Assembly: GCF_014595955.1 (NCBI RefSeq)
Contig: NZ_JABVCF010000004.1
Location: forward strand, 327,277 to 391,276
Direction of reading: 5' to 3'
Source of the DNA: Pseudaminobacter soli (ex Zhang et al. 2022)
GTDB taxonomy: Bacteria; Pseudomonadota; Alphaproteobacteria; Rhizobiales; Rhizobiaceae
Length of the DNA: 64,000 nt
Below are positions 19,951 through 28,513 of this stretch, in pieces; within the stretch, counting starts at the first letter, position 1, and each line of letters opens with the position of its first letter. The translations under genes were made by a program, and so were the position numbers. The notes under the pieces were generated by a model, which saw only the letters and a list, made by a program, of their open reading frames with translations, had not been told where the DNA came from and made no database searches.

Positions 19951-20442
19951 ATGATCGACGACATGACCGACCTGCGGGACCTTTCCGCAGCCACAGCCGA
20001 ACGGGTGCTCGCACTCAACAATGCCCATGCCGCGGAACTGTCGTGGCTGGAGCCGGAGAAGCTGCAGCGCATGATCGCCGAAGCCTATTTCGCGCGGGCA
20101 ATCGGCGAGGCCGACGCTTTCATGATCAGCTTCGACCAGGATGCGGACTATGGCAGCCCGAACTTCCTGTGGTTCAAGGAGCGCTATCCCCGCTTCGCCT
20201 ATGTCGACCGCGTGGTCGTTGCCCCGCATGCTCGCGGCCGGGGTCTGGCCCGGCGGCTCTATGAGGGACTCTTCCGCCAGGCGGCTGCCGACGGGCACAC
20301 GAGGATCGTCTGCGAGGTCAATGCGGAGCCGCCCAACCCGGCTTCGGACGCGTTCCACGCCGCGCTGGGCTTCAGCGTGGTCGGGAGCGCGGAGGTGTAT
20401 GGAGGGGAGCGGACGGTGCGGTATTACGCGCGGGTGCTGTAG
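19951..20442 (+). CDS. GNAT family N-acetyltransferase
   Basis: A 163-residue acetyltransferase. The acetyl-CoA binding motif A is visible as VVAPHARGRGLARRLYEGLF (about residues 88-107), preceded by the beta strand YVDRVVV. The C-terminal part AFHAALGFSVVGSAEV is the usual motif B region. A GAGGAACTC ribosome binding site lies before the ATG. The gene sits 83 bp downstream of the cyclase gene and could be cotranscribed. The acceptor substrate cannot be predicted. Confidence 0.88.
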   Translation: MIDDMTDLRDLSAATAERVLALNNAHAAELSWLEPEKLQRMIAEAYFARAIGEADAFMISFDQDADYGSPNFLWFKERYPRFAYVDRVVVAPHARGRGLARRLYEGLFRQAAADGHTRIVCEVNAEPPNPASDAFHAALGFSVVGSAEVYGGERTVRYYARVL

Positions 20443-20553
20443 CTTAGCGTACCCGCGCCCCTCTGATCCCTCGTCACAAGCGGCGGCTGTGCCTTGCGGC
20501 ACGCCGGGCTATCGCCACGTGCCATACGAGCGGGGAGAGCCCGGCCGGACAAG

Positions 20554-21927
20554 CTAAACGGCAGCCGCCCGCCATCTCGCCACATAGTCCGCCCAGGCCG
20601 GCTCCGGCGAAATCGTCGTCTGCGGGCCGAGGGAGACCTGGCCCGCCGCAGCGAACAACAGCGCCGCGCCGACGCTGGTGCCGGTTCCGCCCTTCGAGAC
20701 CAGCACAGGCCGTTCGGTGGCGGTCGCGAGCATGCGCGTGAAACACCCGTTCGCGCAGAATGGGCCTTCGACGATCGTCTCGCCGCGCGCGCCGGCAAGT
20801 TCGAGGCAGATCGACGTCATCATCGCCAGATGGAAGGAGACGGCCGCAAAGCGCTGGCCTTTACCTTCGGGTTCGCCCGGCAGCCAGCGCGCCTCGCGGT
20901 CCGGATAGGGGCCGGAGCTTTTCACGACCGAAGGCGTCAGGATGACGGGCGTCGAGAGCACGCGCGAAACATCCGCCTCGTCGGGTTCGGGCGCCTGATC
21001 ACCCAAAAGCAGTGAGAAGGTGCGGCCGCCCATGAAACGCGCCGAGGGCGCGGGATCGCCGAAGGCGTTGACGTTGATCAGCGTGTCGCGCGCGGGATCT
21101 AGCTTGACGGTATCGCCGCCCACCGCCATCGCCACCACCCAGGTCCCGGTCGACACCACCGTGAACGGTGCCGCGCGCAAGACCAGGTGGGGATAGAGCG
21201 AGGCGTTGGAATCATGGATGCCGCAGAGCACCGGCGTTTCCTCCGCCAGCCCGAGGCGGCGGGCGAGAACCGGCAGCACTGGCCCGAGGCGCTCGCCCGC
21301 GCTATGCAGCGGCGCCATCAGGTTGCGCCAGCCGAGTCGGTCGACGAGGCTGGAGAAATCGCGCTTGGCCGGGCTCCAAAGGTCCGTGTGGGTGCCTAGC
21401 GACGTCGCCTCGTTCGCCGCCACACCGGAGAGACGGTAGCTCCAGTATTGCGGGTAGGTGAGGATTTTTACCGTTCGGCCGAAAGCCTCCGGGAAGGTGC
21501 GGCTTTGCCAATAGAGCTGCGCGCCGAGGTTAAGCCCTCCCGGCAGGCGCGGCGAGCCGGTCTCCGAAAAGCGCGGCCGGACCGCGCCGTATTCTTCCGA
21601 CAGAGTATCGGGGCCGGGAAACTCGTAATCGAGTACGCGGAGCGCCAAGGAACCGTCGGCGCCAAGCAGGGCGCCGGATGCGCCGTGGGCGGTGACCGAG
21701 ATGGCGTCCGGCGCTCCTTCGCGCGCCAGATCTGCGAGCCCGTCCTGGATGAATTCCCAGAGCCGTTCCGTGTCGAAATGCGGATAAGGCCCCTCGGAGA
21801 TCACCTCGTTCGGAGTTCGCGCGACGACCTGCTCTTCCATGCTCTCCAGATCGACGGCGGCGATCTTCGCGCTGCTCTTGCCGATGTCGATGACGGCAAC
21901 GCGGCGGGGAGTACTGCGCGCCGTCAT
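20554..21927 (-). CDS. rhaK: Rhamnulose kinase RhaK (FGGY family)
   Basis: Predicted L-rhamnulokinase, 457 residues, phosphorylating L-rhamnulose to L-rhamnulose-1-phosphate. FGGY-type ATP-binding loop 1 is VAVIDIGKSSAKIAAVDL (about residues 10-27), the adenosine-binding region is TVVSTGTWVVAMAVGG, and the C-terminal motif is VSKGGTGTSVGAALL. The stretch FSETGSPRLPGGLNLGAQLYWQ is characteristic of the rhizobial RhaK group, which differs from E. coli RhaB. It is the last gene of the rhaRSTPQUK order, separated from rhaU by 278 bp of inverted repeats. In R. leguminosarum this kinase is also needed for uptake by the adjacent ABC transporter. Confidence 0.9.
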   Translation of the reverse strand: MTARSTPRRVAVIDIGKSSAKIAAVDLESMEEQVVARTPNEVISEGPYPHFDTERLWEFIQDGLADLAREGAPDAISVTAHGASGALLGADGSLALRVLDYEFPGPDTLSEEYGAVRPRFSETGSPRLPGGLNLGAQLYWQSRTFPEAFGRTVKILTYPQYWSYRLSGVAANEATSLGTHTDLWSPAKRDFSSLVDRLGWRNLMAPLHSAGERLGPVLPVLARRLGLAEETPVLCGIHDSNASLYPHLVLRAAPFTVVSTGTWVVAMAVGGDTVKLDPARDTLINVNAFGDPAPSARFMGGRTFSLLLGDQAPEPDEADVSRVLSTPVILTPSVVKSSGPYPDREARWLPGEPEGKGQRFAAVSFHLAMMTSICLELAGARGETIVEGPFCANGCFTRMLATATERPVLVSKGGTGTSVGAALLFAAAGQVSLGPQTTISPEPAWADYVARWRAAAV

Positions 21928-21981
21928 GGAGTGAGGCCTCGCCTATGCTCCGTTGCTGGGTAACCACCGCGGACGCTTTCA

Positions 21982-22120
21982 CCCCCACCCCTAACCCCTC
22001 CCCACAAGGGGGAGGGTGACTTGGTCGTGGCTGTCCTCGCCCCAAACGCGTCCAGGTCTGGTGCAGGAGTGCGATCAGCGAGTCTCCCTTCCCCTTGTGG
22101 GGAGGGGTTAGGGGTGGGGG
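21982..22120. repeat. Paired inverted GC-rich palindromic element between rhaU and rhaK
   Basis: Two 35-base arms (21982-22016 and 22086-22120) are inverted copies with one mismatch, each built around a CCCCACAAGGGG-like core, separated by about 70 bases. The same family recurs at 24634, 34240 and, in shorter or diverged form, at 26290 and 36663. It contains no gene. In the rhaU-rhaK transcript the arms could pair into a very stable hairpin, which may reduce kinase expression or protect upstream mRNA. Confidence 0.85.
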
Positions 22121-22205
22121 TATGAGGCTTCGAAAACCAGCCAATCCGGCTGGGTGAGGGGGAGGTTCCTGCGCTAGATAGATCCTCCTCCCGCATCCGA
22201 TAGCC

Positions 22206-22520
22206 TCACTCCAGATGAAACATGGTCTGGAGCGGCACGGCGACCGGCTCGTTGTCGGGCCTGGTCTCCATGATGTCGGCCATGTGGGCCCACCAGCGCT
22301 TCATCACCGGATGGTCCGGCAACTCGTCCATCCTGTGGTCGTCGGGGCTCCAGAGTACGCCGAACAGGAGGTTGGTCTCGGCGTCGAGATGGATCGAGTA
22401 GTCGGAGACGCCCGCCTCCTTCAAAAGCGCAACCAGTTCCGGCCAGATCGCATCGTGCCGGCGCTTGTACTCCTCGGCCATGCCGGAATTGAGCCGCATG
22501 CGGAAGGCGTATTTCTCCAT
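22206..22520 (-). CDS. rhaU: L-rhamnose mutarotase RhaU
   Basis: A small (104-residue) mutarotase interconverting alpha- and beta-L-rhamnose, RhaU/RhaM family. The family N-terminus is [22 protein letters not shown], and the catalytic His lies in that RRH. The motifs [14 protein letters not shown] and [12 protein letters not shown] are typical. I chose ATG 22520 for this N-terminus; an alternative GTG at 22529 overlaps the rhaQ stop (GTGA) and would add three residues. It lies between the permease rhaQ and the kinase rhaK, as in R. leguminosarum. Confidence 0.93.
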   Translation of the reverse strand: MEKYAFRMRLNSGMAEEYKRRHDAIWPELVALLKEAGVSDYSIHLDAETNLLFGVLWSPDDHRMDELPDHPVMKRWWAHMADIMETRPDNEPVAVPLQTMFHLE

Positions 22521-22525
22521 CCCGC

Positions 22526-23581
22526 TCACCCCGCCGGCTTGCGCAGCCCGAGGCGATCGACGATGCGCGGGATCGCGATCACTGCGATCAGCAGGGCGCC
22601 GATGTAGACGCTCACCACCTGGCCCGGAATGTTGTTGAGCGACATGCCGAAGGTGACCAGCCCCAGCACGAAGACGGCAAGGACGACGCCGAGGATCGAG
22701 CCGACGCCGCCGGCGATCGAGACGCCGCCCAGGATCACCATGGTGACGATGTCGAGTTCCCAGCCGATCGCGATGTTGGAGCGCATCGAGCCGAGCCGGG
22801 CGGTGAGCAGCGCTGCCGCAAGACCAGACAGGATACCGGATACCATAAACAGGAGGAATGTCAGCCTATCCACCGGAATGCCTGAGAAGCGCGCCGCGAT
22901 CGGATTGGAGCCGATGGCGAAGAGTTTTCGGCCGGTCGCCGTCTTGTGCAGGACAATCCCGAACAGGACGGCGAGCACCAGGAAGATGAGAAAGGAGAGC
23001 GGCACAGGCGGCACGAACAGCCACGAGATCCCCGTCTCCTTCATCTTGATGAAATAGCTTTGGCCGAGGTCGAGGAACTCCTGCGGGTACTTGGTCTTCG
23101 CCTGGTCGCCGAGGACCACCTGGGTGAGGCCGCGGAACAGAGACATGGTGCCGATGGTGACGACGATTGCCGGCAGGCCGGCCCCCGTCACCAGCAGGCC
23201 GTTGAAGACGCCGCAGGCGAGCCCGATGCCGATGCCCACCGCGAACAACGCACCAGGGCCGAACCCTGCCTCGGCGGCGTAGCCGATGCCCATCGCCGCC
23301 AGCGCCACGATCGCCGCCACGGAGAGGTCGATCTGGCGCACCAGGATGAGCAAAGCCATGGCGAGCGCGATGATCGCCTTCTCCGAGAAATTGAAGGTCG
23401 CGTCGGCGAGATTGAAGACGTCGAGGAAATAGGGCGAGACCATCGTGTTCACGACGGTGGTGGCCGCCAGCAGGATGACGAGAATCACCTCCCAGCGCAT
23501 CAGCACGTCGCGAATGCCCCGCCGCGGGGCGTCGAGCACCGTATAGCGCGTCTCCGGCGGCGGGGAGATGGGCGCGTTCAT
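22526..23581 (-). CDS. rhaQ: Rhamnose ABC transporter permease RhaQ
   Basis: Inner-membrane permease of 351 residues in the RbsC/AraH family, with about ten hydrophobic helices. Typical features are [17 protein letters not shown] near residue 85, the long [18 protein letters not shown] segment, and the cytoplasmic ATPase contact [20 protein letters not shown]. Its start overlaps the rhaP stop by 4 bp (ATGA), so RhaP and RhaQ are translated together and probably form a heterodimeric channel served by RhaT. The 3' end meets rhaU with minimal spacing. Confidence 0.93.
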   Translation of the reverse strand: MNAPISPPPETRYTVLDAPRRGIRDVLMRWEVILVILLAATTVVNTMVSPYFLDVFNLADATFNFSEKAIIALAMALLILVRQIDLSVAAIVALAAMGIGYAAEAGFGPGALFAVGIGIGLACGVFNGLLVTGAGLPAIVVTIGTMSLFRGLTQVVLGDQAKTKYPQEFLDLGQSYFIKMKETGISWLFVPPVPLSFLIFLVLAVLFGIVLHKTATGRKLFAIGSNPIAARFSGIPVDRLTFLLFMVSGILSGLAAALLTARLGSMRSNIAIGWELDIVTMVILGGVSIAGGVGSILGVVLAVFVLGLVTFGMSLNNIPGQVVSVYIGALLIAVIAIPRIVDRLGLRKPAG

Positions 23582-24591
23582 GCCCTTGCCCTCCGCAGCA
23601 TGCGGGTGTCGCGGCCAAGCCGCCGCGCCTCGGGCAGGATCAGCTTGTCCGGCCGCTTCTCGGCGCGGGCGTTGATGACGACGGCGGCGAGGATCACGGC
23701 GCCGGAGATCGCCATCTGCCAGAACGGCGTGATCTGCAGGACCGGGAGCGCGGTCATGACGATGCCGAGGAACAGCGCGCCGAGCAGCGTGCCGGCCACG
23801 GTGCCCACGCCGCCGCCGATGGATACCCCGCCGATGACGCAGGCGGCGATCACGGTCAGTTCATAGCCGTTGGCGATCTCGGAATAGGCGACGCCGTAGC
23901 GCGCCACCCAGAGATAGCCGCACAGGCCGGCGACGGCGCCGGAAATCGAATAGGCGAGCAGCTCCTGCCGGCTCTGGTCGATGCCGCAATAGCGCGCCGC
24001 CACCGGATTGCCGCCGACCGCATAAAGGCCGCGCCCGGCGCGAGTCAGGTTGAGGAAGACCCAGAACAGGATCGAGACGAGGATCGCGATCCACACCGGT
24101 GTGGTCAGGCCCAGGAGCGCCATCTTGGGGAAAGCCTGGAACGTCACGCCCATTTCCGAGGCGTTCACCTGGTCGCCCTTGGCGATGATGATGATCAAGC
24201 CGCGATAGACGGCGAGCGTGCCGAGCGTCATCACGATCGGCGGGATGCCGAGAAACGCGATGAGCGCGCCGTTGATCATACCGAGCACCAGGCCGGAGAG
24301 GATCGCCGTCAGGATCATCAGCACCAGCGGCGTGTCGGGATAATACTGGCTGACCAGGGCAGCCAGCATGCCCGACAGCGCCAGGTTGGCCGCGACCGAC
24401 AGGTCGATGCCGCGGGTGAGGATCACCACCATCTGCGCCAGCGCCATCATGAACAGCACCGAGGTCTCGGTCAGGATGTCGCCGATGTTGCGCCATTCGA
24501 GGAAGACGGGCTGATAGGCGCCGATGACGCCGACACCGACGATCAGGACCAGCGCGAGGCCGAGCTCGCGATAGTTGAGAACGTTTCTCAT
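23578..24591 (-). CDS. rhaP: Rhamnose ABC transporter permease RhaP
   Basis: Second permease of the rhamnose importer, 337 residues. Start set at ATG 24591 (MRNVLNYRELGLALVLIVGV), which is the natural N-terminus before the first helix. A longer frame reaching back to 25044 only reads through the intergenic repeat and rhaT. Family motifs are ILTRGIDLSVAANLALSGML, IPPIVMTLGTLAVYRGL and the ATPase contact AGRGLYAVGGNPVAARYCG. It follows rhaT after 176 bp containing an inverted repeat pair and overlaps rhaQ by 4 bp. Confidence 0.93.
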   Translation of the reverse strand: MRNVLNYRELGLALVLIVGVGVIGAYQPVFLEWRNIGDILTETSVLFMMALAQMVVILTRGIDLSVAANLALSGMLAALVSQYYPDTPLVLMILTAILSGLVLGMINGALIAFLGIPPIVMTLGTLAVYRGLIIIIAKGDQVNASEMGVTFQAFPKMALLGLTTPVWIAILVSILFWVFLNLTRAGRGLYAVGGNPVAARYCGIDQSRQELLAYSISGAVAGLCGYLWVARYGVAYSEIANGYELTVIAACVIGGVSIGGGVGTVAGTLLGALFLGIVMTALPVLQITPFWQMAISGAVILAAVVINARAEKRPDKLILPEARRLGRDTRMLRRARA

Positions 24592-24633
24592 CCGGCGCTG
24601 CCCCGATGCTGGATCAGCCTCGGCGATGACATA

Positions 24634-24726
24634 CCCCCACCCCCTAACCCCTCCCCACAAGGGGGAGGGGGGCGTCAGCGCCTCAGAATCCCCCTCCCCC
24701 TTGAGGGAAGGGGTGAGGGGTGGGGG
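24634..24726. repeat. Paired inverted GC-rich palindromic element between rhaT and rhaP
   Basis: Two imperfect inverted arms (about 24634-24672 and 24690-24726) of the same family as 21982-22120 and 34240-34331 lie in the 176 bp gap between rhaT and rhaP. The arms are close together (about 17 bases), so a strong hairpin is expected in the operon mRNA. No ribosome binding site or small gene is visible in it. Confidence 0.8.
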
Positions 24727-24767
24727 TGCAACTATCAAACGCCGCGTCTTGATCGCCCGCCCCGCCA

Positions 24768-26270
24768 TCACGCTGCCTCCTTCCGGGCGCCGGTGGCCGC
24801 CCCGACGATCGCTTCGGCGCTCCACTTGCCGCGCTGGAACTCGTCCACGACGCGGCCTTCCTTCATCACCAGGATGCGGTCGGCGAGACCCATGACCTCC
24901 GGCAGCTCGGAGGAGATCAGGATGACGGCGAGGCCATCGCCCGCAAGCTCGCCGATGAAGTCGTGGACGGCCGCCTTGGAGCCGATGTCGATGCCCTTGG
25001 TCGGCTCGTCGAGGATGATGACTTTCGGCCGGGTGGCCAGCCATTTTGCGATCACCACCTTCTGCTGGTTGCCTCCGGAAAGCTCGCCGAGCCGCTGCTC
25101 CCAGTTGGCGGCCTTCACCGCTAGGCGCCGGCCAAGACGACGCGTCTCGTCCTGCTCGGAGGGACGCGAGAGGAAGAGCCCGCGCACGTGCTTGACCAGG
25201 TTGGCGAGCGTCACGTTCTCGCGGATGCCGAGCGACAGCACCGCACCCTGCTCCTGCCGGTCCTCCGGCACATAGGAGATGCCGGCATGGATCGCGTCCG
25301 CAGGCGAGCGGATGGAGAGCGGCTTGCCTTCCAAAGTGACGCTGCCGCGCGTCAGCGGCGTGATGCCGAACAGGCCCTGCATCGCCTCGGTCCGCCCGGC
25401 GCCCACCAGGCCGTAGAGCCCAAGGATCTCGCCCTTGCGCAGGTCGAACGAGACGTCGGCGAACTCGGTGGCGTTTGAGAGGTCTCTTACGGAGAGCGCG
25501 ACCCCGCCGATCGGCACGTCGCGCTTCGGAAACACCTGGTCGACCGGCCGGCCGACCATCATGCGCACCAGCTGCGGCTCGGTCACATCGCTCAGCGGCC
25601 CCTCGCCCACCTTGTCGCCGTCGCGCAGGCAGACGAAATCGTCGGCGATGCGGAAAATCTCATCGAATTTGTGGCTGATGAAGACGACGGCGCGCCCTTC
25701 CGCCTTGAGCTGGGCGACGATGCGGAAGAGGTCGTCGATCTCGTTGGCCGACAGCGCTGCCGTCGGCTCGTCCATGATGACGACCTGCGCCTCGTGGGAG
25801 AGCGCGCGGGCGATCTCGACCAGATGCTTCTGGGCGACCGAGAGGCGCTTCAGCTTGAACTCGGGCGGGATCTCCGCGTCGATGCGCTTGAGCAGGGCCG
25901 CCGCCTTGGCCCGCATCTCGGACCAGTCGACCAGCCGCCCGGCCCCGACCGGCATGTGGCCCATGAAAATGTTCTCGGCGACCGACAGTTCGTCGAACAT
26001 CACCGTTTCCTGGTGAATGGCGGCGATGCCGGCCGCCCAGGCGTCACGCGGGGAGGCAAAGCTCTTCGGCTCGCCTGCGACCCGGATCTCGCCTTCGGTG
26101 GGCGTGTAGATGCCGGTCAGGATTTTCACGATGGTCGACTTGCCGGCCCCATTCTCGCCGATCAGCGCGGTGACGCTCCCTGGCCTGAGCGCCAGGCTGA
26201 CATTCTGCAGCGCGCGCACGCCCGGGAAGGTTTTGGAGACGCCGGTCAGGGTGAGGATGGGTTCAGACAC
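24768..26270 (-). CDS. rhaT: Rhamnose ABC transporter ATPase RhaT (two NBDs)
   Basis: Tandem-ATPase sugar importer subunit, 500 residues, RbsA/MglA family. NBD1 has Walker A GENGAGKST, signature-region LSVAQKHLVEIARAL (degenerate relative to LSGGQ, as is common in this family) and Walker B VVIMDEPTAALS. NBD2 has the degenerate Walker A GLVGAGRTE, an intact signature LSGGNQQKVVIAKWL and Walker B VIILDEPTKGIDIG. The frame opens at a GTG (26270). It lies between the binding protein rhaS and permease rhaP. Note that rhizobial RhaT is this ATPase, not the proton symporter RhaT of E. coli. Confidence 0.92.
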   Translation of the reverse strand: MSEPILTLTGVSKTFPGVRALQNVSLALRPGSVTALIGENGAGKSTIVKILTGIYTPTEGEIRVAGEPKSFASPRDAWAAGIAAIHQETVMFDELSVAENIFMGHMPVGAGRLVDWSEMRAKAAALLKRIDAEIPPEFKLKRLSVAQKHLVEIARALSHEAQVVIMDEPTAALSANEIDDLFRIVAQLKAEGRAVVFISHKFDEIFRIADDFVCLRDGDKVGEGPLSDVTEPQLVRMMVGRPVDQVFPKRDVPIGGVALSVRDLSNATEFADVSFDLRKGEILGLYGLVGAGRTEAMQGLFGITPLTRGSVTLEGKPLSIRSPADAIHAGISYVPEDRQEQGAVLSLGIRENVTLANLVKHVRGLFLSRPSEQDETRRLGRRLAVKAANWEQRLGELSGGNQQKVVIAKWLATRPKVIILDEPTKGIDIGSKAAVHDFIGELAGDGLAVILISSELPEVMGLADRILVMKEGRVVDEFQRGKWSAEAIVGAATGARKEAA

Positions 26271-26289
26271 GGGAGAGACGCTGACCTCT

Positions 26290-26420
26290 TACCCTCCCCC
26301 TTGTGGGGAGGGTCGATGAGCAGTTTGAGCGCAGCGGAAACTGCGAAGCGGGGTGGGGTCGAATCTAGGATGCAAGCCCACCCCGCCCTTCGGGCGACCC
26401 TCCCCGCAAGGGGGAGGGTA
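26290..26420. repeat. Paired inverted palindromic element between rhaS and rhaT
   Basis: Outer arms at 26290-26315 and 26395-26420 (26 bases, one mismatch) are inverted copies; a shorter inner pair (GCGGGGTGGG / CCCACCCCGC) lies inside. It fills most of the 164 bp gap between rhaS and rhaT. In operons of this type the binding-protein gene is usually expressed more than the ATPase gene, and a hairpin here could help by blocking 3' decay or attenuating read-through; that role is inference. Confidence 0.82.
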
Positions 26421-26434
26421 AGGGCGCCGCCAGA

Positions 26435-27451
26435 TCAGAAGATCTTGGCGAACTCCTCGACGTTGGTCTTGTTGAACTCGAAGGGCTCGCCCATGACGGC
26501 CTCGCCGTCCTTGCCGACCGTCGTCTCGCCCTTCTTGCCCATCGACAGCTTGGCGCCTTCCGCCGCGTCCTTGCCGTTGAGCAGGTCGGCCATGATCATG
26601 GTCGAGGCATAGCCGTACTCGACCGGATTCCAGATCGCGAAGGAATCGCAGGCGCCCTGCATCACGTAGTCCTTCATCTCGGACGGCAGGCCGAGGCCGG
26701 TGATGTAGACCTTGCCAATCAGCCCGCCGTCGACGATCGCCTTGGCGCCCGAGCGGATGCCGATCGTGGTCGGCGAGATCACGCCGCGCAGGTTCGGATG
26801 CGCCTTCACTAGGCCCTGCATCTCGCGGTAGCTCTTGTCGTCCTGGTCGTCGCCGTAGACGGTCGCCACCAGCGGCATCTCGGCATATTCGGGCTTCTTC
26901 CACTCCTCCTTCATGGCCTCGATCCAGGAGTTCTGGTTGGTCATGGTGGAGGCGGCCGACAGGATCGCGACCTCGCCCTTGTTGCCGAGCGTCTTGGCGA
27001 TCATCTGTACCTGCTTGGCGCCGATCAGCGGGGTAGACGAGGCAGACAGATGGACGGTGCGGCCGGCCGGCGCGATCGCCGAGTCGAAGCTCATCACCTT
27101 GATGCCGCGCTCGGCCGCCTTCTTGCCGACCGGAACGAGGGCGTCGGCGTCGTTGGCCGAGACGATGATGCCGTCGACCTTCTGCGCGATCTGGGCGTCG
27201 ATGACGGCGATCTGCTCTTCGGCGGTCGGCTTGGCCGAGGCGGTGTAGATGATCTCGATGCCGCCGAGCTCGGCCGCGGCTTCCTTGGCGCCGTTGGCAC
27301 AGGCGTCGAAATAGCTGTTGCCGAGATTCTTGACGATGAGTGCGATGCGCTTGTTGGCCGCGCGGGCCGGCCTGGTGATGATCGCCGGCGCGGCGAGCAC
27401 GACCGCTCCCGCCCCTGCGATCCTGATCAGTTCGCGACGTGTGGTCTTCAT
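26435..27451 (-). CDS. rhaS: Rhamnose ABC transporter substrate-binding protein RhaS
   Basis: Periplasmic sugar-binding protein, 338 residues, of the ribose/autoinducer-2 (Peripla_BP_4) type. Start set at ATG 27451, preceded by GGGAGGAAAA. The N-terminus MKTTRRELIRIAGAGAVVLA followed by APAIITRPARA is a signal with a twin-arginine-like RR. The mature domain begins IALIVKNLGNSYFDACANGAKEAA, and GIIVSANDADAL is the family motif. It is the promoter-proximal transporter gene, 75 bp after rhaR. In this family it delivers rhamnose to RhaPQ. Confidence 0.92.
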   Translation of the reverse strand: MKTTRRELIRIAGAGAVVLAAPAIITRPARAANKRIALIVKNLGNSYFDACANGAKEAAAELGGIEIIYTASAKPTAEEQIAVIDAQIAQKVDGIIVSANDADALVPVGKKAAERGIKVMSFDSAIAPAGRTVHLSASSTPLIGAKQVQMIAKTLGNKGEVAILSAASTMTNQNSWIEAMKEEWKKPEYAEMPLVATVYGDDQDDKSYREMQGLVKAHPNLRGVISPTTIGIRSGAKAIVDGGLIGKVYITGLGLPSEMKDYVMQGACDSFAIWNPVEYGYASTMIMADLLNGKDAAEGAKLSMGKKGETTVGKDGEAVMGEPFEFNKTNVEEFAKIF

Positions 27452-27526
27452 GGCATTTTCCTCCCTGCCAATACCCAAGTTTCCACTCTCGGACCGGTCA
27501 ACCCGGCCCGACCGTCCCTCCGCTCC

Positions 27527-28321
27527 TCATGCGGCGGAAGCGATCTCCTTCCCAACGCGTGCTATCAAGGTCTCCACCCCGGCCCTCTCCAGCATCCCCA
27601 AGGCGGCCTCGCTGATGCCGTCGTCCGTCACCAGGGTCGTGACCCGGGACAGCGGACACACCACCAAGCTTCCCTTAGGTTCGAATTTGGTCGAATCGGC
27701 GAGAACTATCAAGCGATCGGCGCGCGTCAGCAGCTTCGCCTCGGCCCGCGCCACCAGCGGGTCGGCCTCCACCACGCCGAGCGACGTGATCGCTGCCGCG
27801 CTCATGAACATGGTGGTGGCATGCAGGTTCTGGATCGCGTCGTCCTCGAAAGGCGACAGGATGATACCCTGCTCGCGATAAACCTCGCCGCCGGGAAGGG
27901 TGATGCGGTTCTCGCTGCCGCGGATCAGCGCCTCGGCGATCGGGAACGAGTTGGTCAGGATGTTCAGCCGGCGGTCTTTGAGGAAGTCGACCATGGCGAA
28001 GGTCGTCGTGCCGGCGTTGATGATGATCGACTCGCCATCCTGGCAAAGTCCGCAGGCGGCGGCGGCGATCGCCCGCTTTTTCTCGGCGTTCTTGACGCGC
28101 TGAGAGCTGAATGTCGGCGCGCCCAACGTCGCGGGGAGCGGCTCGGGTGCGGAGATGCCGCCATGGACGCGGCGAACGAGCCCTTCCTTCTCCAGCCGTG
28201 CAAGGTCGCGGCGCAGCGTGGCGCTCGAGGCTCCGGTCAGCCGGACCAGCTCGCGCACCGGCACGACGGCCCGTCCGGCCATCGACCCAAGTATCGCCGA
28301 ACGCCGGTCTCTTTCGTGCAT
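27527..28321 (-). CDS. rhaR: DeoR/GlpR family regulator RhaR
   Basis: A 264-residue DeoR-type regulator. The N-terminal helix-turn-helix carries ELVRLTGASSATLRRDLARLEKEGLVRRVHGG (about residues 24-55; the recognition helix is ATLRRDLARLE). The C-terminal sugar-phosphate sensor domain has INAGTTTFAMVDFL and MFMSAAAITSLGVVEAD. In R. leguminosarum the equivalent gene heads the rha operon and represses both divergent rha transcripts. Here it is likewise the first gene on the minus strand, divergent from rhaD, with palindromic sites in the 192 bp between. Confidence 0.9.
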   Translation of the reverse strand: MHERDRRSAILGSMAGRAVVPVRELVRLTGASSATLRRDLARLEKEGLVRRVHGGISAPEPLPATLGAPTFSSQRVKNAEKKRAIAAAACGLCQDGESIIINAGTTTFAMVDFLKDRRLNILTNSFPIAEALIRGSENRITLPGGEVYREQGIILSPFEDDAIQNLHATTMFMSAAAITSLGVVEADPLVARAEAKLLTRADRLIVLADSTKFEPKGSLVVCPLSRVTTLVTDDGISEAALGMLERAGVETLIARVGKEIASAA

Positions 28322-28363
28322 GAGAGCCTTGCTCGCCTGAATTCGATCGCATCAATGCATGCG

Positions 28364-28445
28364 CGCTCATGAGCGTCAACGAAAATGAGCGTATCGCGCT
28401 GCAATAATTGGTTGCGCAACGCATTTGCTCAATTTCGCTCGAAAT
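28364..28445. promoter_or_regulatory. Palindromic operator candidates in the rhaR-rhaD divergent promoter
   Basis: Three short perfect palindromes lie in the 192 bp between rhaR and rhaD: CGCTCATGAGCG (28364-28375), GTTGCGCAAC (28411-28420) and ATTTCG-CT-CGAAAT (28432-28445). The unit TGAGCG recurs at 28370, 28386 and 28458. DeoR-family repressors bind repeated short motifs of this kind. Which of them RhaR contacts cannot be decided by eye. Confidence 0.5.
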
Positions 28446-28513
28446 CCCGATTGACCGTGAGCGTTTTCCGGCGCTAGCGTGCGAGCAAAACATTCCCGGG
28501 AGGAGCCGAGGAC

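Noticed and set aside
21982..22120. CRISPR-like reading of the GC-rich repeats
   Set aside because: Units occur in inverted pairs with no regular spacers and no cas genes are present.
24592..25044. N-terminal extension of RhaP
   Set aside because: The extra residues read through an intergenic repeat and rhaT; homology and the first helix start at 24591.
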